From: Palsa-1439 sp050015495
Lineage (GTDB): Bacteria > Verrucomicrobiota > Verrucomicrobiia > Palsa-1439
Direction: 5' to 3'
NCBI GenBank assembly: GCA_050015495.1
Contig: JBEKBH010000042.1
Coordinates: 1 to 21,150, forward strand
DNA length: 21,150 nucleotides
The notes beneath the pieces are model-generated. The model was not told where the DNA came from. It ran no database searches and saw only the letters and a list, made by a program, of their open reading frames with translations. The position numbers were made by a program, and so were the translations under genes. Positions 13,670 to 19,942 of this stretch are shown piece after piece. Numbering within the stretch: position 1 is the first letter of the stretch; every line of letters begins with the position of its first letter.

Positions 13670-13783
13670 CGCGACTCGATTGAATGTGCTTTCCGAAGAA
13701 CTACTCCGTGTGCGACTTGATCGAACGAAGCGTCGGTGGGTCTGCGTGGGGTCTTCTAGGGTAGGTCCGCAGAGTTGGCGGCA

Positions 13784-14500
13784 TCAGGCTCCGGCACTAT
13801 CCGAAACCAGATGGCGCACGGGATTCTGCTCGATGGCTTCCGCGGTCAAATTGACGAACACCGCGGAGTCGTCGTAACTGATCCGGTCGACGGTGCTCGT
13901 GAGTATCTGCACCTCTTTACCAGAGAGCCGATGACCGGTTTTGATGACCAGTTGACGAATCGCCCAACTCTGGTTGTCCATCAAAAAATCGCAGACGTGG
14001 CCGATCGTTCCGTCGGTCGCCTCGACATGGTAGCCGCTGACGGTGTGCGTGCTTCGCAGATGCGCATCGGCGCCTTCGCCGGGATGACAGTGACTCACCG
14101 TGGCTGGTTCGCCCGAGAGGGATTCTGCTGGTAGTTCCAATATCGGAAAGCCGCTCATACCCCACAACCCACTGCCCTGCCAGTAGTAGGGCCAGCCGTA
14201 ATAACGGTAATACTCCTCTTCGTATTGACGCGACACCGGCTTGTGCGCCTCAATCGAAGGGCTGTCCTCGATCTGTTTCCGTGTCAGGTTCGCGCACAGG
14301 ACTTTTCCATCCTGATGGAGACTGCCGAAGGCATGGGGAGCGAGGAGCACCCTGCGCCCTGGCAGCCACGTGCCAGTGTCCGCGACCAGATAGCGAATCA
14401 CCCAGTTCTGGTCGTCAAAATAAAAATCCTTCACGTGGCCGATGTCGCCATCCGACGCCCCAAGTTTGCTTCCGTACAAGTGTTTGATGCTTTGTAACAT
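13784..14500 (-). CDS. Double PRC-barrel domain protein
   Basis: The protein has 238 residues from ATG 14500, preceded by GAAGGA about 12 bases upstream; the frame extends to 14566 without support. It contains two PRC-barrel domains. The first covers about residues 3-70 (LYGSKLGASDGDIGHVKDFYF, WVIRYLVADTGTWLPGRRVLL) and the second about 145-215 (YHVEATDGTIGHVCDFLMD, WAIRQLVIKTGHRLSGKEV). A linker rich in Tyr and Trp separates them. PRC-barrel proteins of this type appear in soil bacteria with stress and envelope genes and may bind RNA or membrane partners; no catalytic residues are known. The gene is the second of a minus-strand pair with the acidic protein ending at 14566, 65 bases upstream. 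Confidence 0.85.
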   Translation of the reverse strand: MLQSIKHLYGSKLGASDGDIGHVKDFYFDDQNWVIRYLVADTGTWLPGRRVLLAPHAFGSLHQDGKVLCANLTRKQIEDSPSIEAHKPVSRQYEEEYYRYYGWPYYWQGSGLWGMSGFPILELPAESLSGEPATVSHCHPGEGADAHLRSTHTVSGYHVEATDGTIGHVCDFLMDNQSWAIRQLVIKTGHRLSGKEVQILTSTVDRISYDDSAVFVNLTAEAIEQNPVRHLVSDSAGA

Positions 14501-14565
14501 GGGCTTTGTCCTTCGTATCAATTGCGCGGGGCTGCTTCCACGGATTGGCAGCTTACCGCCCTTCA

Positions 14566-14964
14566 TTAATCTGTTTTCGCGGCAGCTTTGGCGGCTTGGA
14601 GCATTTGATCGTGCTCCGCCTCGTTGACGCCTTGTTCGACGAGCCGTTCTTCCTCGCCTCGCCCTTCGTCATCCTCATCCTCGTCGGAACTCTCCGTCGC
14701 CTTGTGGCCGGTGGAGCCCGGCAACGGATCCCAGCGTTCGGATTCGGGCACCGATTCCAGGGCTGCTTCTTTGGGTTCCATATCCGATCCGCCCGTCAGT
14801 TCCCGTTGAGCCTGTTCCAACTCGGACTCCGATACATGCTTCGAAGAATGACCGTTGATCAGGGCCAGTTCCTGCGCCCGCTTCAGCACCATCTCCCGGG
14901 TCACCGTGCCGATGCCGATGAAGTTCTGGGTAAGAACGCCTCTCGTGAGGGGATTTTGTTCCAT
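14566..14964 (-). CDS. Acidic conserved protein of unknown function
   Basis: The protein has 132 residues. The N-terminal half is globular and looks conserved: NPLTRGVLTQNFIGIGTVT, then REMVLKRAQELALINGHS and SELEQAQRELTGG. The phrasing is like the 'REMV..RA.ELA.I.G' blocks of short helical proteins found in Planctomycetes and Verrucomicrobia beside DUF2934-type genes. The C-terminal half is a strongly acidic, disordered stretch (SSDEDEDDEGRGEEERL) followed by a helix with NEAEHDQML. I do not know a function. It probably shares a transcript with the PRC-barrel gene downstream. The divergent DUF3309 gene faces it across a palindrome that could control both directions. Confidence 0.7.
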   Translation of the reverse strand: MEQNPLTRGVLTQNFIGIGTVTREMVLKRAQELALINGHSSKHVSESELEQAQRELTGGSDMEPKEAALESVPESERWDPLPGSTGHKATESSDEDEDDEGRGEEERLVEQGVNEAEHDQMLQAAKAAAKTD

Positions 14965-15085
14965 GGGCTTAAGCTCTCTGTGTTGACGCGATCGTTTTAT
15001 CCGTGGGCTGAAAAAGGCAGTCAGCGTTGTGAATATGCTCTTTGTGTTTCACTGTCTGACGATAGACCGGCAAGCCTTGTGGGTG

Positions 15086-15133
15086 CTATGGGGTGTTGAC
15101 CCCATAGAACGAGGCTGGTTCTTCGCGTAGCTT
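15086..15133 (+). promoter_or_regulatory. Perfect palindrome promoter between divergent genes
   Basis: CTATGGGGT-GTTG-ACCCCATAG (15086-15107) is the best copy, with 9-bp perfect arms. On the plus strand TAGCTT (15128-15133) follows after 22 bases, giving a leader of about 24 bases before the DUF3309 gene. On the minus strand TATCGT (15064-15059) lies at nearly the same distance, so the site could serve both 15164 and 14964. Confidence 0.5.
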
Positions 15134-15163
15134 CCCAGCGATGATAAGGAAAGGAGAAACAGT

Positions 15164-15316
15164 ATGGGATTGATCCTATTGATATTGGTAATTCTGTTCC
15201 TCGTGGGTGCATTGCCCACATGGCCCCACAGCAGAAACTGGGGATACTACCCGAGCAGCGGGCTTGGACTGGTAGCCGTGATTCTGCTCGTGCTGGTTTT
15301 GTTGGGGCGGTTTTGA
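15164..15316 (+). CDS. DUF3309 small membrane protein
   Basis: The protein has 50 residues. It matches the DUF3309 pattern: a hydrophobic N-terminus (MGLILLILVILFLVGALP), the central TWPHSRNWGYYPSSGLG, and a second hydrophobic segment ending LLVLVLLGRF. A strong Shine-Dalgarno (AAGGAAAGGAG) precedes the ATG. DUF3309 proteins are short two-segment membrane proteins widespread in soil bacteria, often associated with stress genes; their role is unknown. The gene is governed by the best palindrome in the window and lies 60 bases ahead of the lipoprotein at 15377. Confidence 0.88.
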   Translation: MGLILLILVILFLVGALPTWPHSRNWGYYPSSGLGLVAVILLVLVLLGRF

Positions 15317-15376
15317 ACGATGATCACAGCGGCGAAAGCCAGCGGACACAAGGCTCCAAGCCAGGCTGAGGCATTT

Positions 15377-15937
15377 ATGAAACGATGGGCTTGCGCTTGT
15401 GGAACGATGATCGTGTGCACGCTGGTGATGACGGGCTGTTCGACGATCCAGACAATTCTCCCGATAACCGCCTGGCATCAGGTTCGCGTACGCAACGAAG
15501 GCTACAGTCTCCTGTACCAACTCGTTGGTCAAGAAAGTGACGCCGCCAAAATTCTTATCATCAAAGACGCTGACCCCCCGGTTGCCGACATCGTCAAGGA
15601 GATCGCCAATACGTGTGGTCAGGCCCAGAAAGAACTGGATCGGTTTCATGAAACAGACCGGCGTCTGAACCTCAAGATGACGGACCTGCCTGAGATCGAA
15701 CAGAAGGCGCGCGCCGCAATCCAGTCGACCGAGACCAAACAGTTGCTGTTCTCCAGCGGCAAGACGTTCGAAGTTCGCTTCCTCTTCACCCAAGCCGAGG
15801 CGATGAACTACGCCGCCCATCTGGCGCAGGTGTTGCACGATCAGGAAGACAATCCAGCTCGCAAGAAGTTTCTGGCCACGCTTTCGGACCGATGCACCAT
15901 ACTCCATGACCGCGTGATGGTGCTACTGAAGTACTGA
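15377..15937 (+). CDS. Lipoprotein of unknown function
   Basis: The frame opens at 15320, but the lipoprotein signal begins at the ATG at 15377 (MKRWACACGTMIVCTLVMTGC). From there the product has 186 residues. The lipobox is VMTGC. The mature part is mostly helical and charged: RNEGYSLLYQLVGQESDAA, EIANTCGQAQKELDRF, then KMTDLPEIEQKARAAIQST and FTQAEAMNYAAHLAQVL. I do not recognise a domain. It should be anchored in the outer or inner membrane facing the periplasm. It follows the DUF3309 gene by 60 bases, probably in one transcript. A hairpin, GCTAGG (16014-16019) with CCTAGC (16027-16032), follows 76 bases after the stop and may end the transcript. Confidence 0.78.
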   Translation: MKRWACACGTMIVCTLVMTGCSTIQTILPITAWHQVRVRNEGYSLLYQLVGQESDAAKILIIKDADPPVADIVKEIANTCGQAQKELDRFHETDRRLNLKMTDLPEIEQKARAAIQSTETKQLLFSSGKTFEVRFLFTQAEAMNYAAHLAQVLHDQEDNPARKKFLATLSDRCTILHDRVMVLLKY

Positions 15938-16013
15938 TTGCGGCTGTCAGCACATCGGACAGCTCTGAGATGTAGGCCGATTCTAATTCGGGCCTCGGTC
16001 GTCTGCGGCAACC

Positions 16014-16032
16014 GCTAGGCGTTTGTCCTAGC
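16014..16032 (+). terminator. Possible hairpin terminator
   Basis: GCTAGG (16014-16019) and CCTAGC (16027-16032) pair around a 7-base loop, with an outer AACCG/CGGTT match. There is no clear T-run, so its use as a terminator is uncertain. It lies just ahead of the palindrome at 16040. Confidence 0.3.
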
Positions 16033-16039
16033 CACCGGT

Positions 16040-16084
16040 TGGGGTGAATACCCCATAGCGACGGGAAAGTTCCCGGGCTATTTT
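16040..16084 (+). promoter_or_regulatory. Palindrome promoter, predicted leaderless start at 16091
   Basis: TGGGGT-GAAT-ACCCCA (16040-16055) is followed, after 22 bases from the T at 16056, by TATTTT (16079-16084), and 12 bases from the start of that hexamer lies the ATG at 16091. From CATAGCGAC to the ATGAAA the sequence is closely related to the promoter at 3392, so the two share an origin. Confidence 0.55.
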
Positions 16085-16090
16085 CGGCAT

Positions 16091-16186
16091 ATGAAAGCCA
16101 AACACAAACGAGAGTGGACGTTCTCGGATGTATCCCGAGAGCCGCTGCATTATTTCATTTTTTCCGCGAAGGGATGGTCCGTATGA
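16091..16186 (+). CDS. 31-residue leader ORF, probably a relic
   Basis: A 32-codon frame starts MKAKHKREWTFSDVSREPL and its TGA overlaps the start of the next gene (ATGA at 16183). It sits at the predicted leaderless start of the palindrome promoter. Its first 20 bases match the start of the 59-residue gene at 3676 in 17 positions, but the remainder is unrelated, so it looks like the front of such a gene joined to other sequence. It may now act as a translated leader that couples ribosomes to the lipoprotein gene. No function is proposed for the peptide. Confidence 0.45.
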   Translation: MKAKHKREWTFSDVSREPLHYFIFSAKGWSV

Positions 16187-16428
16187 ACAAAGCGAACGGT
16201 TCAGTTGACCGAATCAAGATGGGGCTGGCGGTTGTGTTGTTGGCGACGTTGATGGGATGTGTGGGTTACGTGGACGGAGGTTACGGCGGCACGGTAGTGG
16301 TGGCGGATCCCGATCCCGATGTCTACGTCTTAGGGGGCGGCTACTACGGTGGAGGACATGACATCCACGCTTACAGTAATCGCGGAGCCGCTAGTCGCGC
16401 GGTGGCGCACCCTGCCGCGCACCGATGA
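16183..16428 (+). CDS. Small glycine/tyrosine-rich lipoprotein
   Basis: The protein has 81 residues from ATG 16183, with GAAGGGA about 10 bases upstream; ATG 16174 is an alternative. The N-terminus is a lipoprotein signal with lipobox LMGC (VVLLATLMGCVG). The mature part is rich in Gly and Tyr (VGYVDGGYGGT, VLGGGYYGGGHDIH) and ends in an Ala/His-rich tail. Such short Gly/Tyr lipoproteins are often stress-induced and of unknown role. It starts in an ATGA overlap with the 31-residue leader ORF and lies 40 bases before the DUF2950 gene. Confidence 0.65.
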   Translation: MNKANGSVDRIKMGLAVVLLATLMGCVGYVDGGYGGTVVVADPDPDVYVLGGGYYGGGHDIHAYSNRGAASRAVAHPAAHR

Positions 16429-16468
16429 ACCGCACAACTCATTCGACAAAAAGAGACCTGATAAACCC

Positions 16469-17458
16469 ATGAAATCTTACAATCAAATGACACGTTTTGC
16501 CAGCCTTGTGACAATTGCACTATCGGTAGGCGCGTGGGGTATTCTGTCATCGGACATTCATGCAGCGGACTCAAAGCCCGCGGTAGCGCAACAATCGTTC
16601 GCGTCGCCGGAGGAGGCCATCAAAGCTTTGCAGGCGGCCACGGCAGCCAAAGACAAAGCGGCGCTGGACGAAATTTTCGGCCCGGAAATCCACGAGCTGT
16701 TGACCGGTGACGAAGTACAGGATGCGAACACCGCGCAGAAGTTCGCTGCCGCCATGGCGCTGAGTTGCAAGCCCGTGAACGAGGCGGACAACAAAATCAC
16801 CTTGGAGATTGGCACGAACGACTGGCCGATGCCGATTCCGCTGGTGAAAACGGACGGGCAATGGCATTTCGACACGGCGGCGGGCAAGGAGGAGATCATC
16901 AATCGGCACATCGGGAAGGATGAACTCCACGCCATCGGTGTTTGCCAGGCCTACGTGTCGGCGCAACAGCAGTACGCTAGCTTGAACCCGAGCGCGGATG
17001 GAAAGCCGAAATACGCGTTGAAATTCAAGAGCACGCCCGGAAAGAAGGATGGCCTCTATTGGGCAGCAGCGGAGGGCGAGCCGGCCAGCCCATTTGGGCC
17101 GTTGGTGGCAGAAGCTCATGCCGAAGGTTATGTCGGGAACACGAGCAAGGGTCCGCACCCGTTTCACGGTTATTATTTCCACATACTGACGCGCCAAGGC
17201 GCGGCGGCGAGCGGCGGGAAAATGAATTACGTGGACCACGGCAATTTGACGAAGGGCTACGCGCTGGTGGCTTATCCGGAGCACTGGGACCAGTCGGGCA
17301 TCATGACGTTTATCGTCAATCAGGATGGCAAAGTGTACCAGCGGAATCTCGGCGAAAAGACTTCGCGGATGGCGGCGGCGATCAAGGAATACAATCCGGA
17401 CGGCGAATGGACGCTGGTGACGGATCAGGGGATCGTGAGCGCCGTGTCCGAGAAATGA
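16469..17458 (+). CDS. Exported DUF2950 family protein
   Basis: The protein has 329 residues from ATG 16469; the frame extends upstream to 16349 but that part overlaps the lipoprotein gene. A signal peptide ends near SSDIHA-AD. The mature protein is a full DUF2950 domain: FASPEEAIKALQAATAAKD, a middle part with DGQWHFDTAAGKEEI, and the family's hallmark PFGPLVAEAHAEGYVGNTS with GPHPFHGYYFHILTRQG. The C-terminus (PEHWDQSGIMTFIVNQDG, VYQRNLGE) is also typical. DUF2950 proteins are periplasmic, frequent in soil Acidobacteria, Proteobacteria and Verrucomicrobia, often paired with a DUF3300 protein that is not seen here. Their function is unknown. Confidence 0.9.
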   Translation: MKSYNQMTRFASLVTIALSVGAWGILSSDIHAADSKPAVAQQSFASPEEAIKALQAATAAKDKAALDEIFGPEIHELLTGDEVQDANTAQKFAAAMALSCKPVNEADNKITLEIGTNDWPMPIPLVKTDGQWHFDTAAGKEEIINRHIGKDELHAIGVCQAYVSAQQQYASLNPSADGKPKYALKFKSTPGKKDGLYWAAAEGEPASPFGPLVAEAHAEGYVGNTSKGPHPFHGYYFHILTRQGAAASGGKMNYVDHGNLTKGYALVAYPEHWDQSGIMTFIVNQDGKVYQRNLGEKTSRMAAAIKEYNPDGEWTLVTDQGIVSAVSEK

Positions 17459-17489
17459 TGTCGGCTATGTTTGTTGCTGGAGGCTCTAC

Positions 17490-17951
17490 ATGACTGATGA
17501 CGGACGACTACCCGAGCTAATCGCAAAATGGAAAGCCAGGGCCAAACTGGAAGCAGAAGACTGCGGCAAGCAACGTGAAGAACTGAAAAAGAAGCTGGGT
17601 ACTTGTGCCGACGCAATGAAGAGAATTGTGGAGCCGGTGCTGAGGGAGCGCGCCGACTATCTAAAACGCCAGGGATTTCGAGTCGAAGCTGGATTGGATA
17701 AGGAGATGTCTCAACCGTCTCGACCCGTGTATCGATTCGGTTTTGAGTACCCTGGAGAACCACAGGTTCTCATCGATTGTGATGAAGAAAGCGGAGTGAT
17801 TCTATTCAACGCCAAGACGGTTGGCCGGTCCGAATTACACAAGCGGGAAGGGTGGGATAAACGGTGGGACGTCGACAATCTGAAAAGAGACGGCCTCGAA
17901 ACGGAACTGCGTCTGTTTTGCGAGGAAGTAATTGAGCATCTCGCTTCGTAA
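17490..17951 (+). CDS. Cytoplasmic protein of unknown function
   Basis: The protein has 153 residues, with no signal peptide and no membrane segment. GGAGG lies 7 bases before the ATG. The N-terminus is a charged helix or coiled coil (AKWKARAKLEAEDCGKQRE, then ELKKKLGTC). The C-terminal part is a mixed alpha/beta region (PVYRFGFEYPGEPQVLIDC, SGVILFNAKTVGRS, LRLFCEEVIEHLA). I recognise no family. It lies 31 bases after the DUF2950 gene and 24 before the small exported protein at 17976, so it is probably in the same transcript. Cytoplasmic localisation is unlike its exported neighbours. Confidence 0.7.
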   Translation: MTDDGRLPELIAKWKARAKLEAEDCGKQREELKKKLGTCADAMKRIVEPVLRERADYLKRQGFRVEAGLDKEMSQPSRPVYRFGFEYPGEPQVLIDCDEESGVILFNAKTVGRSELHKREGWDKRWDVDNLKRDGLETELRLFCEEVIEHLAS

Positions 17952-17975
17952 CACAAGAAAAAGGAGTGGTTTATC

Positions 17976-18320
17976 ATGAGACGGAATTTTGCATTCGCAG
18001 TATGGACGATGTTCGCCATCGTTGCGGTCGCGGTGGCGATTCGTGTCGTTGCAGACGAGACGGCGCCGACGCGCCAGCTTACCATCTACAGCGGCATCCT
18101 TCGGTCGGTGGATCTGGAGGCGCGGAGAATTACGGTCGAGGGGTCAGCTGTCCTGCAAACGTTTACGGTCCCGACAGATGCCGAGATTGTCGTAAAGGAC
18201 AAACCAAGGGGCACACTCGACGATCTCAAGGTCAGCGACGGAATCCAGGTGGAGTACTCCGACGATGGAGATGTTCACGTGGCGCACCGAATTTCCATTC
18301 TTGGTCTCAAGGTCCCGTAA
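17976..18320 (+). CDS. Small exported protein, paralogue of 3852-4202
   Basis: The protein has 114 residues. A signal peptide or anchor covers residues 1-27 (FAFAVWTMFAIVAVAVAIRV). The mature domain repeats the blocks of the protein at 3852: YSGILRSVDLEARRITVEG, TVPTDAEIVV, GTLDDLKVSDGIQVEY and VHVAHRISI. It lacks the four-residue GPKG insertion of the other copy. AAGGAG lies before the ATG. Like its paralogue it lies near a DUF2934 gene (18875), but with the order reversed: here the exported protein comes first. Role unknown; probably periplasmic. Confidence 0.8.
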   Translation: MRRNFAFAVWTMFAIVAVAVAIRVVADETAPTRQLTIYSGILRSVDLEARRITVEGSAVLQTFTVPTDAEIVVKDKPRGTLDDLKVSDGIQVEYSDDGDVHVAHRISILGLKVP

Positions 18321-18426
18321 CTCCGCGATTCAACCAGAAATCGTAGACCTACTGCACCGCGGCCAAGAGAAACAATCGGTGGAGAACATCGACAAACGCC
18401 CGCTAAAACAAAAGGAATGACGGATA

Positions 18427-18735
18427 ATGAAATTCTTACGAAAGATCCAGATCGCCGCAACCAGTGCGCTTGTGGGCTTGTCACTCTACGGATGCAGCCA
18501 ACAGGCGTCGACAACCAGTGCGCCATCAACGAACCAGGACACGACTGCCCAACCGACGGCCCAGATGATGTCACCGACTCCGACCAACAATCAACCGGAC
18601 CCCGCAACGGCACCATCTCCCACCAACAACGCGCCGGACTCCACGACGGCTGCGTCACCGCTGCCGGAGACCACGATGCCGACTTCCACAAATGCGTTAC
18701 CGACGGCTGCACCCCTGCCTGTTACGCAACAATAA
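18427..18735 (+). CDS. Pro/Thr-rich small lipoprotein
   Basis: The protein has 102 residues. The N-terminus MKFLRKIQIAATSALVGLS ends in the lipobox LYGC. After the cysteine the whole chain is low complexity, made of Pro, Thr, Ser, Ala and Asn, with an imperfect internal repeat (SPTPTNNQPDPATA and APSPTNNAPDSTTA). It is probably a disordered envelope linker or spacer that reaches from the membrane; no enzymatic function is expected. AAAGGA lies before the ATG. It is 106 bases after the paralogous exported protein. Confidence 0.7.
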   Translation: MKFLRKIQIAATSALVGLSLYGCSQQASTTSAPSTNQDTTAQPTAQMMSPTPTNNQPDPATAPSPTNNAPDSTTAASPLPETTMPTSTNALPTAAPLPVTQQ

Positions 18736-18820
18736 AGTGAGAGCATAGCGCAGGGAAGCCATCGGTCTGAGCGCCTCCTTGCCGCGCCAACCAGCCAAGC
18801 ATTGGTACCCCGGCCGGCGG

Positions 18821-18868
18821 ATGGGGTAAACACCCCATAGAGCCGCGCACGGTTTTCATGGTTATTAT
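18821..18868 (+). promoter_or_regulatory. Palindrome promoter, predicted leaderless start at 18875
   Basis: ATGGGGT-AAAC-ACCCCAT (18821-18838) is a perfect 7-bp inverted repeat. TATTAT (18863-18868) begins after 24 bases, two more than at the other sites, and the ATG at 18875 again lies exactly 12 bases from its first base. No Shine-Dalgarno precedes the ATG. Confidence 0.5.
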
Positions 18869-18874
18869 TACGTG

Positions 18875-19132
18875 ATGAAACACAAGCGTCCCCACGAAAA
18901 CGGAAGGCTAGGCGGCACGGCTCCATCAGTGTCTGCCCCGGACTCAAACCAAACCGGAATTGATTTTGTGCCGTCGCCAGACGAGGTGGCCCGGAAGGCG
19001 TACTTCACCTATGTGAACGAAGGTTCCCCACTGGGGCGCGACGTACAGCATTGGTTGAATGCAGAAGCCCAATTGATTACGGAGCGCAATCTCACCCGTG
19101 TTCATGGATTTCGGTCGGAGAAATACAGATAA
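18875..19132 (+). CDS. DUF2934 small protein, copy 2
   Basis: The protein has 85 residues. The DUF2934 signature covers about residues 35-72: PDEVARKAYFTYVNEGSPLG, RDVQHWLNAEAQLI. Over this part it matches the copy at 3443 closely (DEVA.KAY..Y.N.GSP.G.DVQHWL.AEAQ). The N-terminal 30 residues are unrelated and probably disordered. A GTG one codon upstream is possible but ATG 18875 is favoured by the promoter spacing. A half-palindrome (ACACCCCATCG, from 19132) begins at its stop. The gene stands alone rather than coupled to a 59-residue partner. Confidence 0.82.
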   Translation: MKHKRPHENGRLGGTAPSVSAPDSNQTGIDFVPSPDEVARKAYFTYVNEGSPLGRDVQHWLNAEAQLITERNLTRVHGFRSEKYR

Positions 19133-19201
19133 CACCCCATCGCCCCCGCCGGCCTTCCGACGTACAGTCGCGCGGCCAGAAGCAGGAGTACCGACTCTCG
19201 G

Positions 19202-19942
19202 ATGAAAGGTCCGACGGGTAAACTGATGAGCGACGACAGCGTAAAACCGACAGAAAGTCAGGCGATCGTCGCAACCGATCTGACCAAATGGTTTGGCGAA
19301 GGCGAGGCCAAGGTGACTGCTGTGGATGATGTCGCCCTGGCCGCTCGCTTTGGTGAGATGCTGTTCATCGTCGGCCCCTCCGGCAGCGGCAAGACCACGC
19401 TACTCAGCATAATTTCCGGCATCCTGCGTCCCAATGCCGGCAAGGTGACCGTCAAAGGGGCCGATATCTGGACTCTGAACAATGACCAGTTGGCCGATTT
19501 TCGTCTGAATACAATCGGCTTCGTATTCCAAGACTACCATCTATTTCCGCGGTTGACCACGGCCGAGAATGTCGCGATCCCATTGATCCTACAGAAGCGC
19601 GACTGGGACGAATCCATCACCGAGGCGAGACAATACCTGGAAATCGTCGGTCTGAAAGACCGGAGCGAGATTCTGCCGGTGAAGCTCTCCGGCGGCGAGC
19701 AACAGCGCGTAGCCATCGCGCGTGCGATCATCAGCAGGCCAGAGATTCTGATTCTCGACGAACCGACGGCCTCCCTGGATGGTGACACCGGCAGGACGAT
19801 CATCGCCTTCGTAAAAGAGAAGATTCTTAATGAAAAGCGCTGCATTTTGATCGTCACCCACGATGCGCGCATCAACGAGTATGCGGACCGGATCCTCCAC
19901 ATGGAAGATGGACATCTCACCGCGACGGATAAGGGTGCCTAA
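19202..19942 (+). CDS. ABC exporter ATPase, DevA/LolD-like
   Basis: The protein has 246 residues (238 if the in-frame ATG 19226 is used; neither start has an ideal Shine-Dalgarno, CAGGAG lies about 14 bases before 19202). It is a complete ABC ATPase of the LolD/MacB/DevA class: Walker A GPSGSGKTT (58-66), Q-loop FVFQDYHLFPRLT (Q110), signature LSGGEQQRVAIARA (162-175), Walker B ILILDEPTASLDG (182-194), switch H220. It is followed by a membrane-fusion protein and then a permease, the DevBCA order A-B-C. It energises export of an envelope compound or peptide; the substrate is unknown. Confidence 0.92.
   Translation: MKGPTGKLMSDDSVKPTESQAIVATDLTKWFGEGEAKVTAVDDVALAARFGEMLFIVGPSGSGKTTLLSIISGILRPNAGKVTVKGADIWTLNNDQLADFRLNTIGFVFQDYHLFPRLTTAENVAIPLILQKRDWDESITEARQYLEIVGLKDRSEILPVKLSGGEQQRVAIARAIISRPEILILDEPTASLDGDTGRTIIAFVKEKILNEKRCILIVTHDARINEYADRILHMEDGHLTATDKGA

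Noticed and set aside
13741..13773. Hairpin TCTGCG/CGCAGA as a strong terminator
   Set aside because: Only 6 bp with a 21-base loop and no T-run; mentioned only as a possibility.
2495..19140. Possible CRISPR array from recurring short palindromes
   Set aside because: The repeats are far apart, unevenly spaced, in both orientations, and no cas genes are present.
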